Made by a program: the position numbers and the translations under genes | In this document: positions 9,146 through 18,392 of the stretch, in pieces | Numbering within the stretch: the stretch's first letter is position 1 | How the letters are laid out: each line of letters opens with the position of its first letter | Notes under the pieces: model-generated | What the model was told of the DNA's origin: nothing | The model's database searches: none | What the model saw: the letters and a program-made list of their open reading frames with translations, nothing else | NCBI GenBank assembly: GCA_020249265.1 | Contig: JADCGA010000001.1 | Coordinates: 62,001-126,000 of the forward strand | Origin: Roseomonas sp. | GTDB taxonomy: Bacteria > Pseudomonadota > Alphaproteobacteria > Acetobacterales > Acetobacteraceae | DNA length: 64,000 bases | Direction of reading: 5' to 3'

Positions 9146-9156
9146 TTGCACTGCAA
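9146..9156. promoter_or_regulatory. Putative PhaR operator
   Basis: The perfect dyad TTGCACTGCAA (TTGC-N3-GCAA) lies 71 bp before the phaR start and 57 bp after the start of the divergent small gene. PhaR repressors of alphaproteobacteria are known to bind TGC-N3-GCA type dyads, so this site would allow autoregulation and control of the PHA genes. Function is inferred from the motif and position only. Confidence 0.6.
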
Positions 9157-9226
9157 CAGGCTTTCGCTTTGCGTTATGTAACGTGCTAGGTCCAATCCAG
9201 AACCAAAGAAGCCGAGGCAAGCACCC

Positions 9227-9823
9227 ATGTCTGGTCGTCAATCCCCTGAACCCGGCGAGCAGAAGGCGCTGCCCCCGATTGTTGTCAAGAAATACGCGAA
9301 TCGGCGGCTCTACAACACTGAAACCTCATCCTATGTCACTTTGGATGATCTGGCGGGCATGGTACGCGATGGCCGGGATTTCGTGGTCTATGATGCCAAA
9401 TCGGGGGAAGACCTGACCCGCAGCGTGCTGACCCAGATCATCGTGGAACAGGAAGGCAAGGGGCAGAATATGCTGCCCACTTCGGTCCTGCGCCAATTGA
9501 TCGGGCTTTACGGCGATAATCTGCAATCCCTGGTGCCGCGTTATCTTGAAGCGGCCATGGCATCCTTCACGCAACAGCAGGAACAGATGCGCCATACGCT
9601 GAGCAAGACCATGGGTGGCTTCATGCCCTTTCCGCCGGGTGTTCCGAATATGCAGGAAGTGGGCAAGCAGAATATCGCCATGATGGAACGCGCGATGAGT
9701 TTGTTTACCCCTTTCGCGCGACGCGAGGAAAACGCCCCGAGTGATGAAACCGAGGCGTTAAAGAGGGAAATTGAGACACTGCGCGGCGAATTGGCGGCGC
9801 TGAAATCGCGCAGTAAGGGCTGA
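9227..9823 (+). CDS. phaR: Polyhydroxyalkanoate synthesis repressor PhaR
   Basis: A 198-residue regulator. Residues ~18-80 are the PHB/PHA accumulation DNA-binding domain (VVKKYANRRLYNTETSSYVT ... LAGMVRDGRDFVVYDAKSGE), and residues ~85-130 form the PHB_acc domain that senses polymer (LRQLIGLYGDNLQSLVPRYLE). The C-terminal 30 residues are a charged coiled coil (EALKREIETLRGELAALKSR). PhaR binds DNA when no polymer is present and is titrated by nascent granules, derepressing phasin and its own gene. A matching dyad lies at 9146. The gene diverges from the PHA synthase genes, as expected. No phasin gene is in the window. Confidence 0.95.
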   Translation: MSGRQSPEPGEQKALPPIVVKKYANRRLYNTETSSYVTLDDLAGMVRDGRDFVVYDAKSGEDLTRSVLTQIIVEQEGKGQNMLPTSVLRQLIGLYGDNLQSLVPRYLEAAMASFTQQQEQMRHTLSKTMGGFMPFPPGVPNMQEVGKQNIAMMERAMSLFTPFARREENAPSDETEALKREIETLRGELAALKSRSKG

Positions 9824-9925
9824 TGGCGTTGCTTTTTTGAAGCGCATCTTCACCGCTTGATCATCTATGCCGCGCATAATCCGCGCTCAGTAGGGGGCAT
9901 GATGCCCCGCTGGGGAATCGGGTTG

Positions 9926-10387
9926 ATGGACAGCATCGTCGAAATCGCAGAACAATTCCGGCAGGGTGAGGCCGGAATCGCCGAAGTGGTCTCCACCCAA
10001 AGGGCCAATGCCGCTGATAAGCATGTGGGGGCCCGCATTCGCGAAAGGCGCACCATGCTTGGCCTTTCGCAGCAGCAATTGGCCAAGATGATCGGCGTGA
10101 CCTATCAGCAGGCGCATAAATATGAACGCGGGCTGAACCGCATTTCCGCTGGTCGGCTTTACGGCATCGCGCAGGTTTTGGGCGTGCCGATTTCTTGGTT
10201 TTTTGAAGGGCTGAAATCCGAAACCACCGACCCTTCCATGTCTCAGCGCCAACGCATGTGCCTGGAACTCGCTCGCAATTTCGCACTGATTGACAATGAC
10301 AAGCACCAGGAAGCGCTGAGCCAGATGGCGCGCGCCTTGGCCGCGCAGGCCCAAGCCGTGGCACGGAGCGGCGTGGCGGGCGAATAG
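9926..10387 (+). CDS. XRE-family helix-turn-helix transcriptional regulator
   Basis: A ~153-residue cytoplasmic DNA-binding protein. The HTH_3 domain spans about residues 35-95 (GARIRERRTMLGLSQQQLAK, TYQQAHKYERGLNRISAGRLY), a version common in Rhizobiales and Rhodospirillales. The C-terminal 50 residues are helical and end in an Ala-rich tail. The ATG at 9926 (MDSIVEIAEQF) is preferred; in-frame TTG 9857 and ATGs between would add a poorly conserved-looking leader. No enzymatic or ligand domain is seen. It follows phaR in the same direction but nothing shows it controls PHA. A small hairpin (GCTGAT-TCC-ATCAGC, 10409-10423) follows the stop. Confidence 0.88.
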   Translation: MDSIVEIAEQFRQGEAGIAEVVSTQRANAADKHVGARIRERRTMLGLSQQQLAKMIGVTYQQAHKYERGLNRISAGRLYGIAQVLGVPISWFFEGLKSETTDPSMSQRQRMCLELARNFALIDNDKHQEALSQMARALAAQAQAVARSGVAGE

Positions 10388-10448
10388 CCTGGATTTCGCC
10401 CTTAGGGGGCTGATTCCATCAGCTTCCGATCCGGGCTAGTTACGGCCC

Positions 10449-11870
10449 ATGGACGAATCTCGGCCGGACAATACTCCCGAATATGGCGTCGCCGATTTGG
10501 CCGGCGCCATTCGCCGCACGCTGGAAGGTGCTTTCGGGCGGCTGCGCCTGCGCGGTGAAATCACCGAAATGAAGCGCTATCCTTCCGGGCATATTTATTT
10601 GTCGCTCAAGGATCAGGACGCCAAGATCGAGGCCGTCATCTGGAAAGGCTCGGTGCGCAATATCGGCACCATGCCGGAAAACGGCGTGGAGATGATCGCC
10701 ACGGGCCGCATTTCCACCTATGCGGACCGGTCAAAATATCAGCTGGTGATTGAAAGACTGGAATATGCCGGCGAAGGCGCCTTGCTTGCGCGCATCGAAG
10801 CGCTGCGCAAACGCCTGCTGGAAGAAGGGCTGTTTGATGAGGCCCGCAAGCGGCCCTTGCCATTGTTGCCGCGCGTGATTGGCGTCATCACCAGCGAAAA
10901 AGGTGCCGTCATTCAGGATATTCGCACCACCATCGCGCGCCGCTTTCCGCGCCATATCCTGCTGTGGCCCGTCGCGGTGCAGGGCCAGGGTGCGGCGGAA
11001 CAAATCGCCGCCGCCATCAGGGGTTTTTCCGCCCTGCCGGAAGGTGGCGCCGTGCCGCGCCCCGATGTGCTGATTGTGGCGCGCGGTGGCGGCAGCCTGG
11101 AAGACCTCATGGCCTTCAATGAGGAAATCGTCATTCGCGCCGCGGCCGAAAGCACGATTCCGCTGATTTCCGCGGTTGGGCATGAAACCGATACCACACT
11201 GATTGATTTCGCTTCTGACCGCCGCGCCCCCACCCCCACCGCCGCCGCTGAACTTGCTGTGCCAGCCCGGGCGCAGATTGCCGCTGCCCTGATGCAAACC
11301 AGCGCGCGGCTGGGTCAGGCGGCTTCTAGCTTGGTGAATGGCGCGCGGCTTCGGCTGCTACGCGCCGAACGCGGCCTGCCGGATGTGCCGGCACGCCTCG
11401 CGCAATCGCGCCAGCGCCTGGATGATTGGGGCGAAAGACTGCCGCGCGCCGTATCGGCTGGCCTGGCCGCGCGCGCGCAACGGCTTGGCGCAATCCGCGT
11501 TCCCCATCCACGAGAAGGCATTTTGGCGCGGCGCGCCGCGGTTGACGCGCTCAGCCTTAGGCTTGGCAGTGCCTGGGCGCGCCGGCGGGATGGCTTTGGC
11601 GCCTCACCCGGGTTGGCGCGGCTTTCGCCCGCCCCGGTGCTGGCCATGCTGCGCCAACGACAAGCAGTGTTGGAGGGGCTTTCCGCGCGGCTGGAAAGTG
11701 CTTCCTATACCTCGGTTCTCGCGCGCGGCTTTGCCCTGGTACGCGACGCCAAGGGTGCGCCAGTGGTGGCAGCGGGCGCTGTCTCCCCCGGTCAAGGCTT
11801 GCGCCTGACCTTTGCTGATGGCGAAGTGGGCGTGAATGTTGATGGTTCGCGCCAAGGACGCCTTTTGTGA
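10449..11870 (+). CDS. xseA: Exodeoxyribonuclease VII large subunit
   Basis: A 473-residue subunit of the single-strand exonuclease that, with XseB, degrades ssDNA from both ends in mismatch repair and damage processing. An N-terminal OB-fold (residues ~10-105: RGEITEMKRYPSGHIYLSLK, AVIWKGS) binds ssDNA. The catalytic domain follows, with the conserved GVITSEKGAVIQDI, RGGGSLEDLMAFNE and SAVGHETDTTLIDFASDRRA, and an Arg/Ala-rich helical stretch then a C-terminal ASYTSVLARGFALV segment. The length is typical. xseB is not adjacent. The stop overlaps the next start as TGATG, giving translational coupling to the M23 peptidase. Confidence 0.96.
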   Translation: MDESRPDNTPEYGVADLAGAIRRTLEGAFGRLRLRGEITEMKRYPSGHIYLSLKDQDAKIEAVIWKGSVRNIGTMPENGVEMIATGRISTYADRSKYQLVIERLEYAGEGALLARIEALRKRLLEEGLFDEARKRPLPLLPRVIGVITSEKGAVIQDIRTTIARRFPRHILLWPVAVQGQGAAEQIAAAIRGFSALPEGGAVPRPDVLIVARGGGSLEDLMAFNEEIVIRAAAESTIPLISAVGHETDTTLIDFASDRRAPTPTAAAELAVPARAQIAAALMQTSARLGQAASSLVNGARLRLLRAERGLPDVPARLAQSRQRLDDWGERLPRAVSAGLAARAQRLGAIRVPHPREGILARRAAVDALSLRLGSAWARRRDGFGASPGLARLSPAPVLAMLRQRQAVLEGLSARLESASYTSVLARGFALVRDAKGAPVVAAGAVSPGQGLRLTFADGEVGVNVDGSRQGRLL

Positions 11871-12682
11871 TGCCAACCCTGCCCCGCCGCCTGCTATTCG
11901 CAGTACCCGCCCTGCTGCTGGCCGCGCCGGCGCAAGCGGTGACCCTGAATGAGGCTGCCCTGACCCAAGGCGGGTTTGTGCTGGGACGGGCCACGCCGGG
12001 GAGCCGGCTGGCGCTGGATGGTCGCGCGGTCAGGGTCTCGCCGGCCGGGGATTTTGCCTTTGGCTTTGGGCGCGACCATGCGGCCCAGGCGCGGCTGGTG
12101 ATCACGCCCCCCTCAGGTGCTGCGGAAACCCGCGTGCTGAATATCGCCAAGCGGGCATGGCCAACCGAGAGCATTTCCGGCCTGCCGCCCGCGCAGGTGA
12201 CGCCAGATGCCGAAACCCTGACCCGCATTGCCCGCGAAAGGGAAAAACTGGCGGCAGTGCGGGCGATTGAAACCAACCTGACCGGCTTTGCCGAGGGTTT
12301 TATCCGCCCCGCCCCCGGTCGGATTTCGGGCGTTTTCGGCAGCCAAAGGATTTTGAACGGCCAGCCGCGCCAACCCCACTACGGGCTGGATTTCGCCGCC
12401 CCAACCGGCACGCCGGTGCTGGCTTGCGCTGGCGGGCGGGTGACGCTAGCCGATGAATTCCATTTCTTCGGCAAATTGATCGTGCTGGATCATGGCCATG
12501 GGGTAAATTCGCTCTACGCCCATTTGTCCGAGATATCCGTGTGGGAGGGTGAGCCCATCGCCAAGGCCCAAAGGATCGGCGCCATCGGCATGACCGGGCG
12601 CGTAACCGGGCCGCATTTGCATTTCAGCCTGTCCTGGTTCCTGCAATGGCTGGACCCTCAGCCAGTGGTGCTGCCAGCCTGA
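11870..12682 (+). CDS. M23 family metallopeptidase (periplasmic murein endopeptidase-like)
   Basis: A 270-residue exported protein. The first ~24 residues are a signal peptide ending in APAQA. A beta-rich N-terminal region (to ~145) precedes the LytM/M23 domain (about 150-265), which keeps the zinc ligands: His170 and Asp174 in HYGLDFAAPTGTP, and His249-x-His251 in GPHLHFSL. Intact ligands argue for an active peptidoglycan endopeptidase rather than an EnvC-type regulator. The ATG overlaps the xseA stop. A GTG three bases upstream is a possible alternative start. Role in cell-wall remodelling is known for the family; its specific job here is open. Confidence 0.92.
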   Translation: MPTLPRRLLFAVPALLLAAPAQAVTLNEAALTQGGFVLGRATPGSRLALDGRAVRVSPAGDFAFGFGRDHAAQARLVITPPSGAAETRVLNIAKRAWPTESISGLPPAQVTPDAETLTRIAREREKLAAVRAIETNLTGFAEGFIRPAPGRISGVFGSQRILNGQPRQPHYGLDFAAPTGTPVLACAGGRVTLADEFHFFGKLIVLDHGHGVNSLYAHLSEISVWEGEPIAKAQRIGAIGMTGRVTGPHLHFSLSWFLQWLDPQPVVLPA

Positions 12683-12684
12683 CC

Positions 12685-12723
12685 GCCCTGCAAAAGCGAG
12701 GCTTTGGTTGCGCCGAGCAGGGC
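12685..12723 (+). terminator. Candidate terminator hairpin after the M23 peptidase gene
   Basis: Outer arms GCCCTGC (12685) and GCAGGGC (12717) enclose an inner hairpin AAAGC-GAG-GCTTT. There is no T run, so termination would be weak or factor-assisted. It separates the peptidase gene from the Srf operon. Confidence 0.35.
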
Positions 12724-12772
12724 TGATCGGCATATTGGAGAGTATCTGTCTTTAGTCTCAAGGTTTTGAAGA

Positions 12773-15748
12773 ATGCAGGGCCTGCCGCAAATCATCAGCC
12801 TGGTGCCGCAGACCGGTCTGCAATTCATTGACATTCGGTTCAACTTGGACCGCCTGCCGCGTGCGCCGCGTTCCTTTTGGGAACAGCCCCTGCCGCCCGG
12901 TGCCGATCCAGCGAGTGCGAGCCTCGTTAATCTGCGCCGCCTGACGGAGAGTGGCGAAGGCGCGCTGCTGGACCCAATCAGTGGTCGCAGCCCGCCCGAT
13001 GAGGAAATCTATCAGGTGGGGCGCGGTCAGGCGCTGGAATTCATCCTGGGGCGTTGGATACCTCTGCCCTTTTTCCGTGTGGCCGCTGTGGGGGCCTCGG
13101 GCCAGGAAGTCTATGACAAGGGCCCAACCAATTGGGCGCGGCTGCGCATTTCCGCTCTTTCGGCACCCGATGAGGAAGGCAATACCCATCACGCCGTGCT
13201 TGGCTTTGATACGGCGCTGCGGGCGCGCGAAGAAGGCCGCCCCTATACCGCGATTTCGCCCGCCGATAGCGAACGCGCCGGCGAATTCACCTTTGTGTCT
13301 GACCGAGAACAGACAAGCTGGTTCATGAATGAACCCTGGCTGATCCAGTGGCTTGAGGAAATCTTGCAAGACATGCGCGCCGCGAGTGGCCGGCGCCCGC
13401 GCCCTGAGGATGAGCAACGCGCCTGCGAACATTGGGCGCGCTACATCACCCTGCTGGAATTGCTGACCGAAGCGCGCATCCTGCCGCGGGTGAAGCTGGT
13501 TGATGTGGTATCCAACAGCAAATCCTATGAACCCATCAATGTTGATCTGGTGCTGGATATCGGCAATGCGCGCACCTGCGGCATATTGGTCGAAGATGAA
13601 CGCGATAGCCGGCTTAATCTGAACAACAGCTACCCCCTGAAGCTGCGGGATTTGAGCGCGCCGGAACAGGGCTATGCCTTCCCATTTGAAAGCCGCGTGG
13701 AATTCGCGCGCGCGAGTTTCGGCAAGGATGCGCTCAGCCGCCGTTCCGGGCGCGGCAATGCCTTTCAATGGCTGAGCCCAGTACGCATCGGGCCGGAAGC
13801 AGTGCGGCTTTCGGCGGCGTCTCGCGGCAATGAAGGTGCCACGGGGCTTTCATCGCCCAAGCGCTATCTTTGGGATGAAAGGGCGACGACGCAGGTTTGG
13901 CGCTTCAATGGCATGGCCGCTGATGGCGTAACGACGGAACCACCCGTGAGCGGCAGTTTCATGGCCTGGGTCACGGAAGAAGGCGAAGTGCTGCGCGCCA
14001 AGCCGCGTGGTCGCGGTGGTGCGCCGCGCCAACCCGCCGTGCGTGCGCGCTTCAGCCGTTCATCGCTGATGAGCTTCCTACTCGCGGAAATCCTGTTGCA
14101 AGCACTATCGCAAATCAATTCCGTCGAAACCCGCTATGCGCGGAGCTTCCCCGATGTGCCGCGCCGGTTGCGCCGCATTTTGCTGACCATGCCGCCCGCC
14201 ATGGCGCTGGCGGAGCAACGTATTTTCCGCCATCGCGCCGAAGCCGCCGTCAGGCTTGCCTGGGATATGATGGGCTGGGGCAATCCCACGCCTGGGGCCG
14301 CCGCACCGCCGCCGGAACCGCGCGTCATTGCCAACCTCGATGAGGCGACTGCGACGCAATTGGTGTTCCTATATACGGAAGCAAGCCAGCGCTTGCGTGG
14401 TGATCCTGCAAGCTTCTTCGCGCTGACAGGTCGTGCGCGGGAAGGTTATGGCAAGGCGCCTTCCTTGCGGGTGGCCAGCATTGATATTGGCGGCGGCACC
14501 ACGGATTTGATGATCTGCACCTATTCCGCCGAAGCCGGGCAGGAAATTGAACCGCATCAGAATTTCCGCGAAGGCTTTCGCATTGCGGGCGATGAGGTGT
14601 TACAGGAGGTGATCCAAAGCATTGTCCTGCCGCAGCTTGAAGAAAGCCTGCGCGCGGCTGGGGCGCGTGATCCCAAGGCGCTGCTCCGCGAAGTGCTGGG
14701 CGGGGATCGTGGGGCGCAAAGCGAATTGGAACGCCATTTGCGGCGGCAATTCGTGACGCAAGTGCTGGAACCAACCGGGCTTGCAATCCTGCATGGCTAC
14801 GAAAAGATAGATGAACGCGCTTCCGGCGAGTTTCTGCGTGAAAAGCTCAGCACCATTCTGCATGGGCGCGATGTGGCGGCGCCCCTGCGCTATTTCGAAC
14901 AACAGGCGGCGCGCGCCGGTGCTGCCGGGTATCATTTGCTGGAAGCGGAAATGGCGGCGGCGGCGGGTAGTGTGGATGCCATCGTGCAGGCAGCGCTTGG
15001 CCAAGTAATCGCTGATCTTTGCGAAGTGGTCTATGCTTTTGATTGCGATTGGCTGCTGCTATCCGGCAGGCCATCCAGGCTGCGGGCGATTTCCGATATG
15101 GTGCTGGCCAAGATGCCGGTGCCGCCGCATCGCATTGTGGGCATGCATCGCTATCGCGCCGGAAGCTGGTATCCGTTCCGCGATTCTGCCGGGCGCGTGG
15201 ATGACCCGAAAACCACGGCGGCAGTGGGTGCCATGCTTTGCGCCGTGGCTGAGGGGCGTTTGGAGAATTTCCTTATGCGCACTAGTAGGCTTGCCATGCG
15301 CTCCACCGCGAAATACCTGGGACGGATGGAGATTTCGGGGCAGATATTGAAGCCGAATGTGCTACTTCAGGACCCGGATGCGGCACTGTCCAAAGCACTG
15401 GGCGCAGCGCAGGATGTGAAATTCAGCATGGAGTTTCGCGCCCCGGTGTTTCTTGGCTTCCGCCAATTGGATTTGGAACGCTGGACGGCAAGCCGACTTT
15501 ACATTCTGGAATATGCCAACCCCGATAATGTGCCTCGGCTGAATTTGCCACTGAAGCTTTCCATCCAGCGCGCGGAAATAGACCCTGAAAGCGCGGACGC
15601 CGAAGAGTTGCGCGAGGATTTCACCATAGACGAAATCCTGGATGCGGAGGGCGATCCTCAGCATCGCGGCATTGTGCGCCTGCGCCTGCAAACCGAGCGC
15701 AGTGAAGCGGGCTATTGGCGCGATACCGGCGCGCTTTCGGTACCTTGA
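12773..15748 (+). CDS. SrfB-like protein, Hsp70/actin-fold ATPase
   Basis: A 991-residue cytoplasmic protein recognised as the SrfB 'virulence factor' family. Two phosphate-binding signatures typical of the Hsp70/actin fold stand out: LVLDIGNARTCGILV (Asp262) and ASIDIGGGTTDLMICTYS (Asp571), with an adenosine-type region LLLSGRPSRL near 760. Residues 1-250 are a family-specific N-terminal part; the C-terminal ~200 residues are beta-rich. There is no signal peptide or membrane span. It opens a seven-gene operon and is followed 10 bp later by the SrfC-like GTPase. SrfB was named as an SsrB-regulated factor in Salmonella; its biochemical role is not established to my knowledge. The ATP-binding fold is inferred from the motifs. 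Confidence 0.85.
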   Translation: MQGLPQIISLVPQTGLQFIDIRFNLDRLPRAPRSFWEQPLPPGADPASASLVNLRRLTESGEGALLDPISGRSPPDEEIYQVGRGQALEFILGRWIPLPFFRVAAVGASGQEVYDKGPTNWARLRISALSAPDEEGNTHHAVLGFDTALRAREEGRPYTAISPADSERAGEFTFVSDREQTSWFMNEPWLIQWLEEILQDMRAASGRRPRPEDEQRACEHWARYITLLELLTEARILPRVKLVDVVSNSKSYEPINVDLVLDIGNARTCGILVEDERDSRLNLNNSYPLKLRDLSAPEQGYAFPFESRVEFARASFGKDALSRRSGRGNAFQWLSPVRIGPEAVRLSAASRGNEGATGLSSPKRYLWDERATTQVWRFNGMAADGVTTEPPVSGSFMAWVTEEGEVLRAKPRGRGGAPRQPAVRARFSRSSLMSFLLAEILLQALSQINSVETRYARSFPDVPRRLRRILLTMPPAMALAEQRIFRHRAEAAVRLAWDMMGWGNPTPGAAAPPPEPRVIANLDEATATQLVFLYTEASQRLRGDPASFFALTGRAREGYGKAPSLRVASIDIGGGTTDLMICTYSAEAGQEIEPHQNFREGFRIAGDEVLQEVIQSIVLPQLEESLRAAGARDPKALLREVLGGDRGAQSELERHLRRQFVTQVLEPTGLAILHGYEKIDERASGEFLREKLSTILHGRDVAAPLRYFEQQAARAGAAGYHLLEAEMAAAAGSVDAIVQAALGQVIADLCEVVYAFDCDWLLLSGRPSRLRAISDMVLAKMPVPPHRIVGMHRYRAGSWYPFRDSAGRVDDPKTTAAVGAMLCAVAEGRLENFLMRTSRLAMRSTAKYLGRMEISGQILKPNVLLQDPDAALSKALGAAQDVKFSMEFRAPVFLGFRQLDLERWTASRLYILEYANPDNVPRLNLPLKLSIQRAEIDPESADAEELREDFTIDEILDAEGDPQHRGIVRLRLQTERSEAGYWRDTGALSVP

Positions 15749-15758
15749 GGAATAAGCG

Positions 15759-18392
15759 ATGACAACGCCGAATGCCGAAAACGAAGCGCTCGCCAAGCAA
15801 TGCGATGCAGTGGCCGATGCCGCACATGGCGCCATTGAATGGATCGCCCACGCCGGAGATGTGGTGCGCGAAGAAGGCCCAGCGCTGGCGCGGGATTTTC
15901 GACGTGAAGGGCTGCGCGCGCGCAAGCTTGCCAATGCGGCGCGCAGGCCGATGTGCGTTTCAGTCTTTGGCCCAAGCCAGCAGGGGAAAAGCTATCTGAT
16001 CGCCTCCTTGGCACGGAAGGAAGGCAAGCCCACGACCATCCGCTTTGGGGAGGAGCTCCGCGGCTTCAACCGCGACATCAATCCTGATGGCGGCAAGGAA
16101 TCGACCGGGCTGGTCACTCGCTTCACCACGCGGCCAGTCACCGGCCTGCCCGGCATGCCCGTGGTCTGCCGCATGCTGTCCGAAACAGACATCGTGAAAA
16201 TCATGGCCAATGCCTTCATGGAGGATTTTGACCGTGATACGGTGATCCCGCTCGATACTGGCGTGATCGAAGCAAGCATTGCCAAGCTGCGCGCCAAGGC
16301 GGCACCCGCAGCAGTGGGGCGGCTTAATGAAGATGATATCTACGATCTGTTCGAGTATTTTGAACGCTACTTCCTGAACCACCCGACGCATCTGGCACTC
16401 AAGCCCGGTGTCTGGAAAGAAATTGAAAGCCTGGCGCCGCGTCTGCAGATCGCTGATCGCGTAGAGCTTTTTGGACTGCTTTGGAACAATACGCCGACCA
16501 TGACAGCCACCGCGCTGAAATTGATTGGGGCGCTGGCGCAGCTTGATTTTCCGGAAGAAGCCTGCTGCCCCATGCTGGCAGTAGAACCAAAGGCGCAGAG
16601 CATCATTGATGTTGAAACCATGTCACACCTCGGTAAGGGTGATGGCGACCCCGTGCCGGTTGCCACCCGCGCAGGGCGCCGTGCGGAATTGCCGCGCGCG
16701 GTGCTGACCGCTGTTGTCGCGGAGTTACAGTTGCAATTGGAAGACAAGCCCTTCGATTTCTTCGACTATACCGATCTGCTGGATTTCCCCGGTGCGCGCG
16801 GGCGCGAAAAATACAATGCCGCGAAGGCAGAAGAAGTGGCGCAGAGCGATCTTTTCATGCTGCTCCGGCGCGGGAAGGTTGCATATTTGTATCAGCGCTA
16901 TCTGGCGGACCAGGAACTGACTTCCATGCTGCTCTGCCTGAAGCATAGCAATCAAGAAGTGCGCACCGTGCCCGCGATGGTACGGAACTGGATTGATGGT
17001 ACTCATGGCGCAACGCCAGAGGCGCGAAAGGGCCAGGATGTCGCCTTGTTCCTGGTGCTGACCATGTTCGACATGGAGTTTGAGATCAAAGGTGGCGCGG
17101 AAGACAATGTGGAACGCTGGTCCACCAGACTGAAGACGACGATTTTCGAATTTCTGGGCCTTGGCCATGATTGGCCATCGGAATGGGTGCCGGCCCAGCC
17201 CTTCAACAATACCTTCTGGCTGCGTAACCCTGAGGTGATGAATAAGGGGCTGTTGGATTATGACGATAAAGGCAAGGAAATCGGCTTTCGCGATGCGGAA
17301 CGTGTCGCGCGACTGAAGACGAATTTTCTTGCTAATTCAGATGTGGAGAAGCATTTCGCCGACCCCGCACGCGCCTGGGAAGCGGGCATGGCGCTGAATG
17401 ATGGCGGCATTGGCTATCTTTCCGAAAAGCTTCGCCCGGTCTGCAACCCCGCGCTGAAGCGCCGGCAGGTGCAAGGCCAGCTTGGTGATCTGGCGAAGCG
17501 CATGGCGGAGCGTTTGGAAGCCTATCATGTCTCGGGCGATCTGGATGCGGAATTGGCCAAGCGCCGGGCTGAGGCTCGGCTGGTCGGTCGGCAATTGCTA
17601 GCCTGCGCGGAAGCCCAGGCCTTTGGGTTGTTGCTGCGCGAATTGCAGGTACAGGGCGAAACGCTGGCCGAGCTGTTCCGCCGCCAGCAATTGGCGGCGG
17701 CTGAAACACCTTCTGCCGTGACAGCGCCTGTGGGACGCAAGACCACGGCACGCGAATTGCGTAGCGAATTCGAAGCGCTGTTTGAAGATGATCCCGCACC
17801 CACCGCCCCGACTGAGGAAGCGGAAGAAGGCCCGCGCGATCAGGCGGATCTTTTTGCCGAAGCGGCAGTGGCCGAATGGTTGCAGAATATGCATCGCTTC
17901 GCCGCACGCACCGATAGCCCCGAATTGTTCCGCATGGACCGCGAAGCCATCGCGACACTGATTACGCAGCTTGCTGCCGGGGCGAGGCGCCTGAAGCTGA
18001 GGGAAAACATCGCCACGCGGATGCGGACCGAGGCCGCCTATAATGAATCCATGGCCAATAGGTTGCTGAAACCCGTGATGATTGCCGAACGCGCGATCAA
18101 TGATTTTGTCACCTGGATGGGCTTTGAAAAACTGCCGATTGAAGCGCGCCCCAAGGCCGGGCGCGATGGGCGCAGCATTTTCATCCGTCCCGCCGCACCA
18201 TTGGATGACATGCCTAAGCTTTCCGAAACGACAATGGCCTATGACGCTGCCTTTTACGTTGATTGGGCGGTGGCATTTGTCCGGCTTGTGGAAGATAATG
18301 TGCGCGGCGTGGGCGGCGCGATGGTGGATGAAAAATCCAATGCCCGGCTTGGCAGCCTGCTGAGCGGTCTCCGTAAAGGCGTCACCCCATGA
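15759..18392 (+). CDS. SrfC-like putative virulence factor, large P-loop GTPase
   Basis: An 877-residue protein matching the SrfC family. The P-loop GPSQQGKS is at residues 71-78; a G3-like DFPGARG starts at Asp342 (in YTDLLDFPG), and LTMFD about 90 residues later is a candidate G4 (normally NKxD). The remainder is largely helical with a Pro/Glu-rich acidic linker near 675-700. This resembles dynamin-like or septin-scale GTPases that remodel or sit on membranes, although no membrane segment is visible. It starts 10 bp after srfB and overlaps the next gene by ATGA, so the products are probably made in fixed ratio. GTP specificity is inferred. Confidence 0.85.
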   Translation: MTTPNAENEALAKQCDAVADAAHGAIEWIAHAGDVVREEGPALARDFRREGLRARKLANAARRPMCVSVFGPSQQGKSYLIASLARKEGKPTTIRFGEELRGFNRDINPDGGKESTGLVTRFTTRPVTGLPGMPVVCRMLSETDIVKIMANAFMEDFDRDTVIPLDTGVIEASIAKLRAKAAPAAVGRLNEDDIYDLFEYFERYFLNHPTHLALKPGVWKEIESLAPRLQIADRVELFGLLWNNTPTMTATALKLIGALAQLDFPEEACCPMLAVEPKAQSIIDVETMSHLGKGDGDPVPVATRAGRRAELPRAVLTAVVAELQLQLEDKPFDFFDYTDLLDFPGARGREKYNAAKAEEVAQSDLFMLLRRGKVAYLYQRYLADQELTSMLLCLKHSNQEVRTVPAMVRNWIDGTHGATPEARKGQDVALFLVLTMFDMEFEIKGGAEDNVERWSTRLKTTIFEFLGLGHDWPSEWVPAQPFNNTFWLRNPEVMNKGLLDYDDKGKEIGFRDAERVARLKTNFLANSDVEKHFADPARAWEAGMALNDGGIGYLSEKLRPVCNPALKRRQVQGQLGDLAKRMAERLEAYHVSGDLDAELAKRRAEARLVGRQLLACAEAQAFGLLLRELQVQGETLAELFRRQQLAAAETPSAVTAPVGRKTTARELRSEFEALFEDDPAPTAPTEEAEEGPRDQADLFAEAAVAEWLQNMHRFAARTDSPELFRMDREAIATLITQLAAGARRLKLRENIATRMRTEAAYNESMANRLLKPVMIAERAINDFVTWMGFEKLPIEARPKAGRDGRSIFIRPAAPLDDMPKLSETTMAYDAAFYVDWAVAFVRLVEDNVRGVGGAMVDEKSNARLGSLLSGLRKGVTP

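Noticed and set aside
12758-13768. 336-codon frame antisense to the srfB-like gene
   Set aside because: Shadow frame; srfB has strong family signatures in the sense strand.
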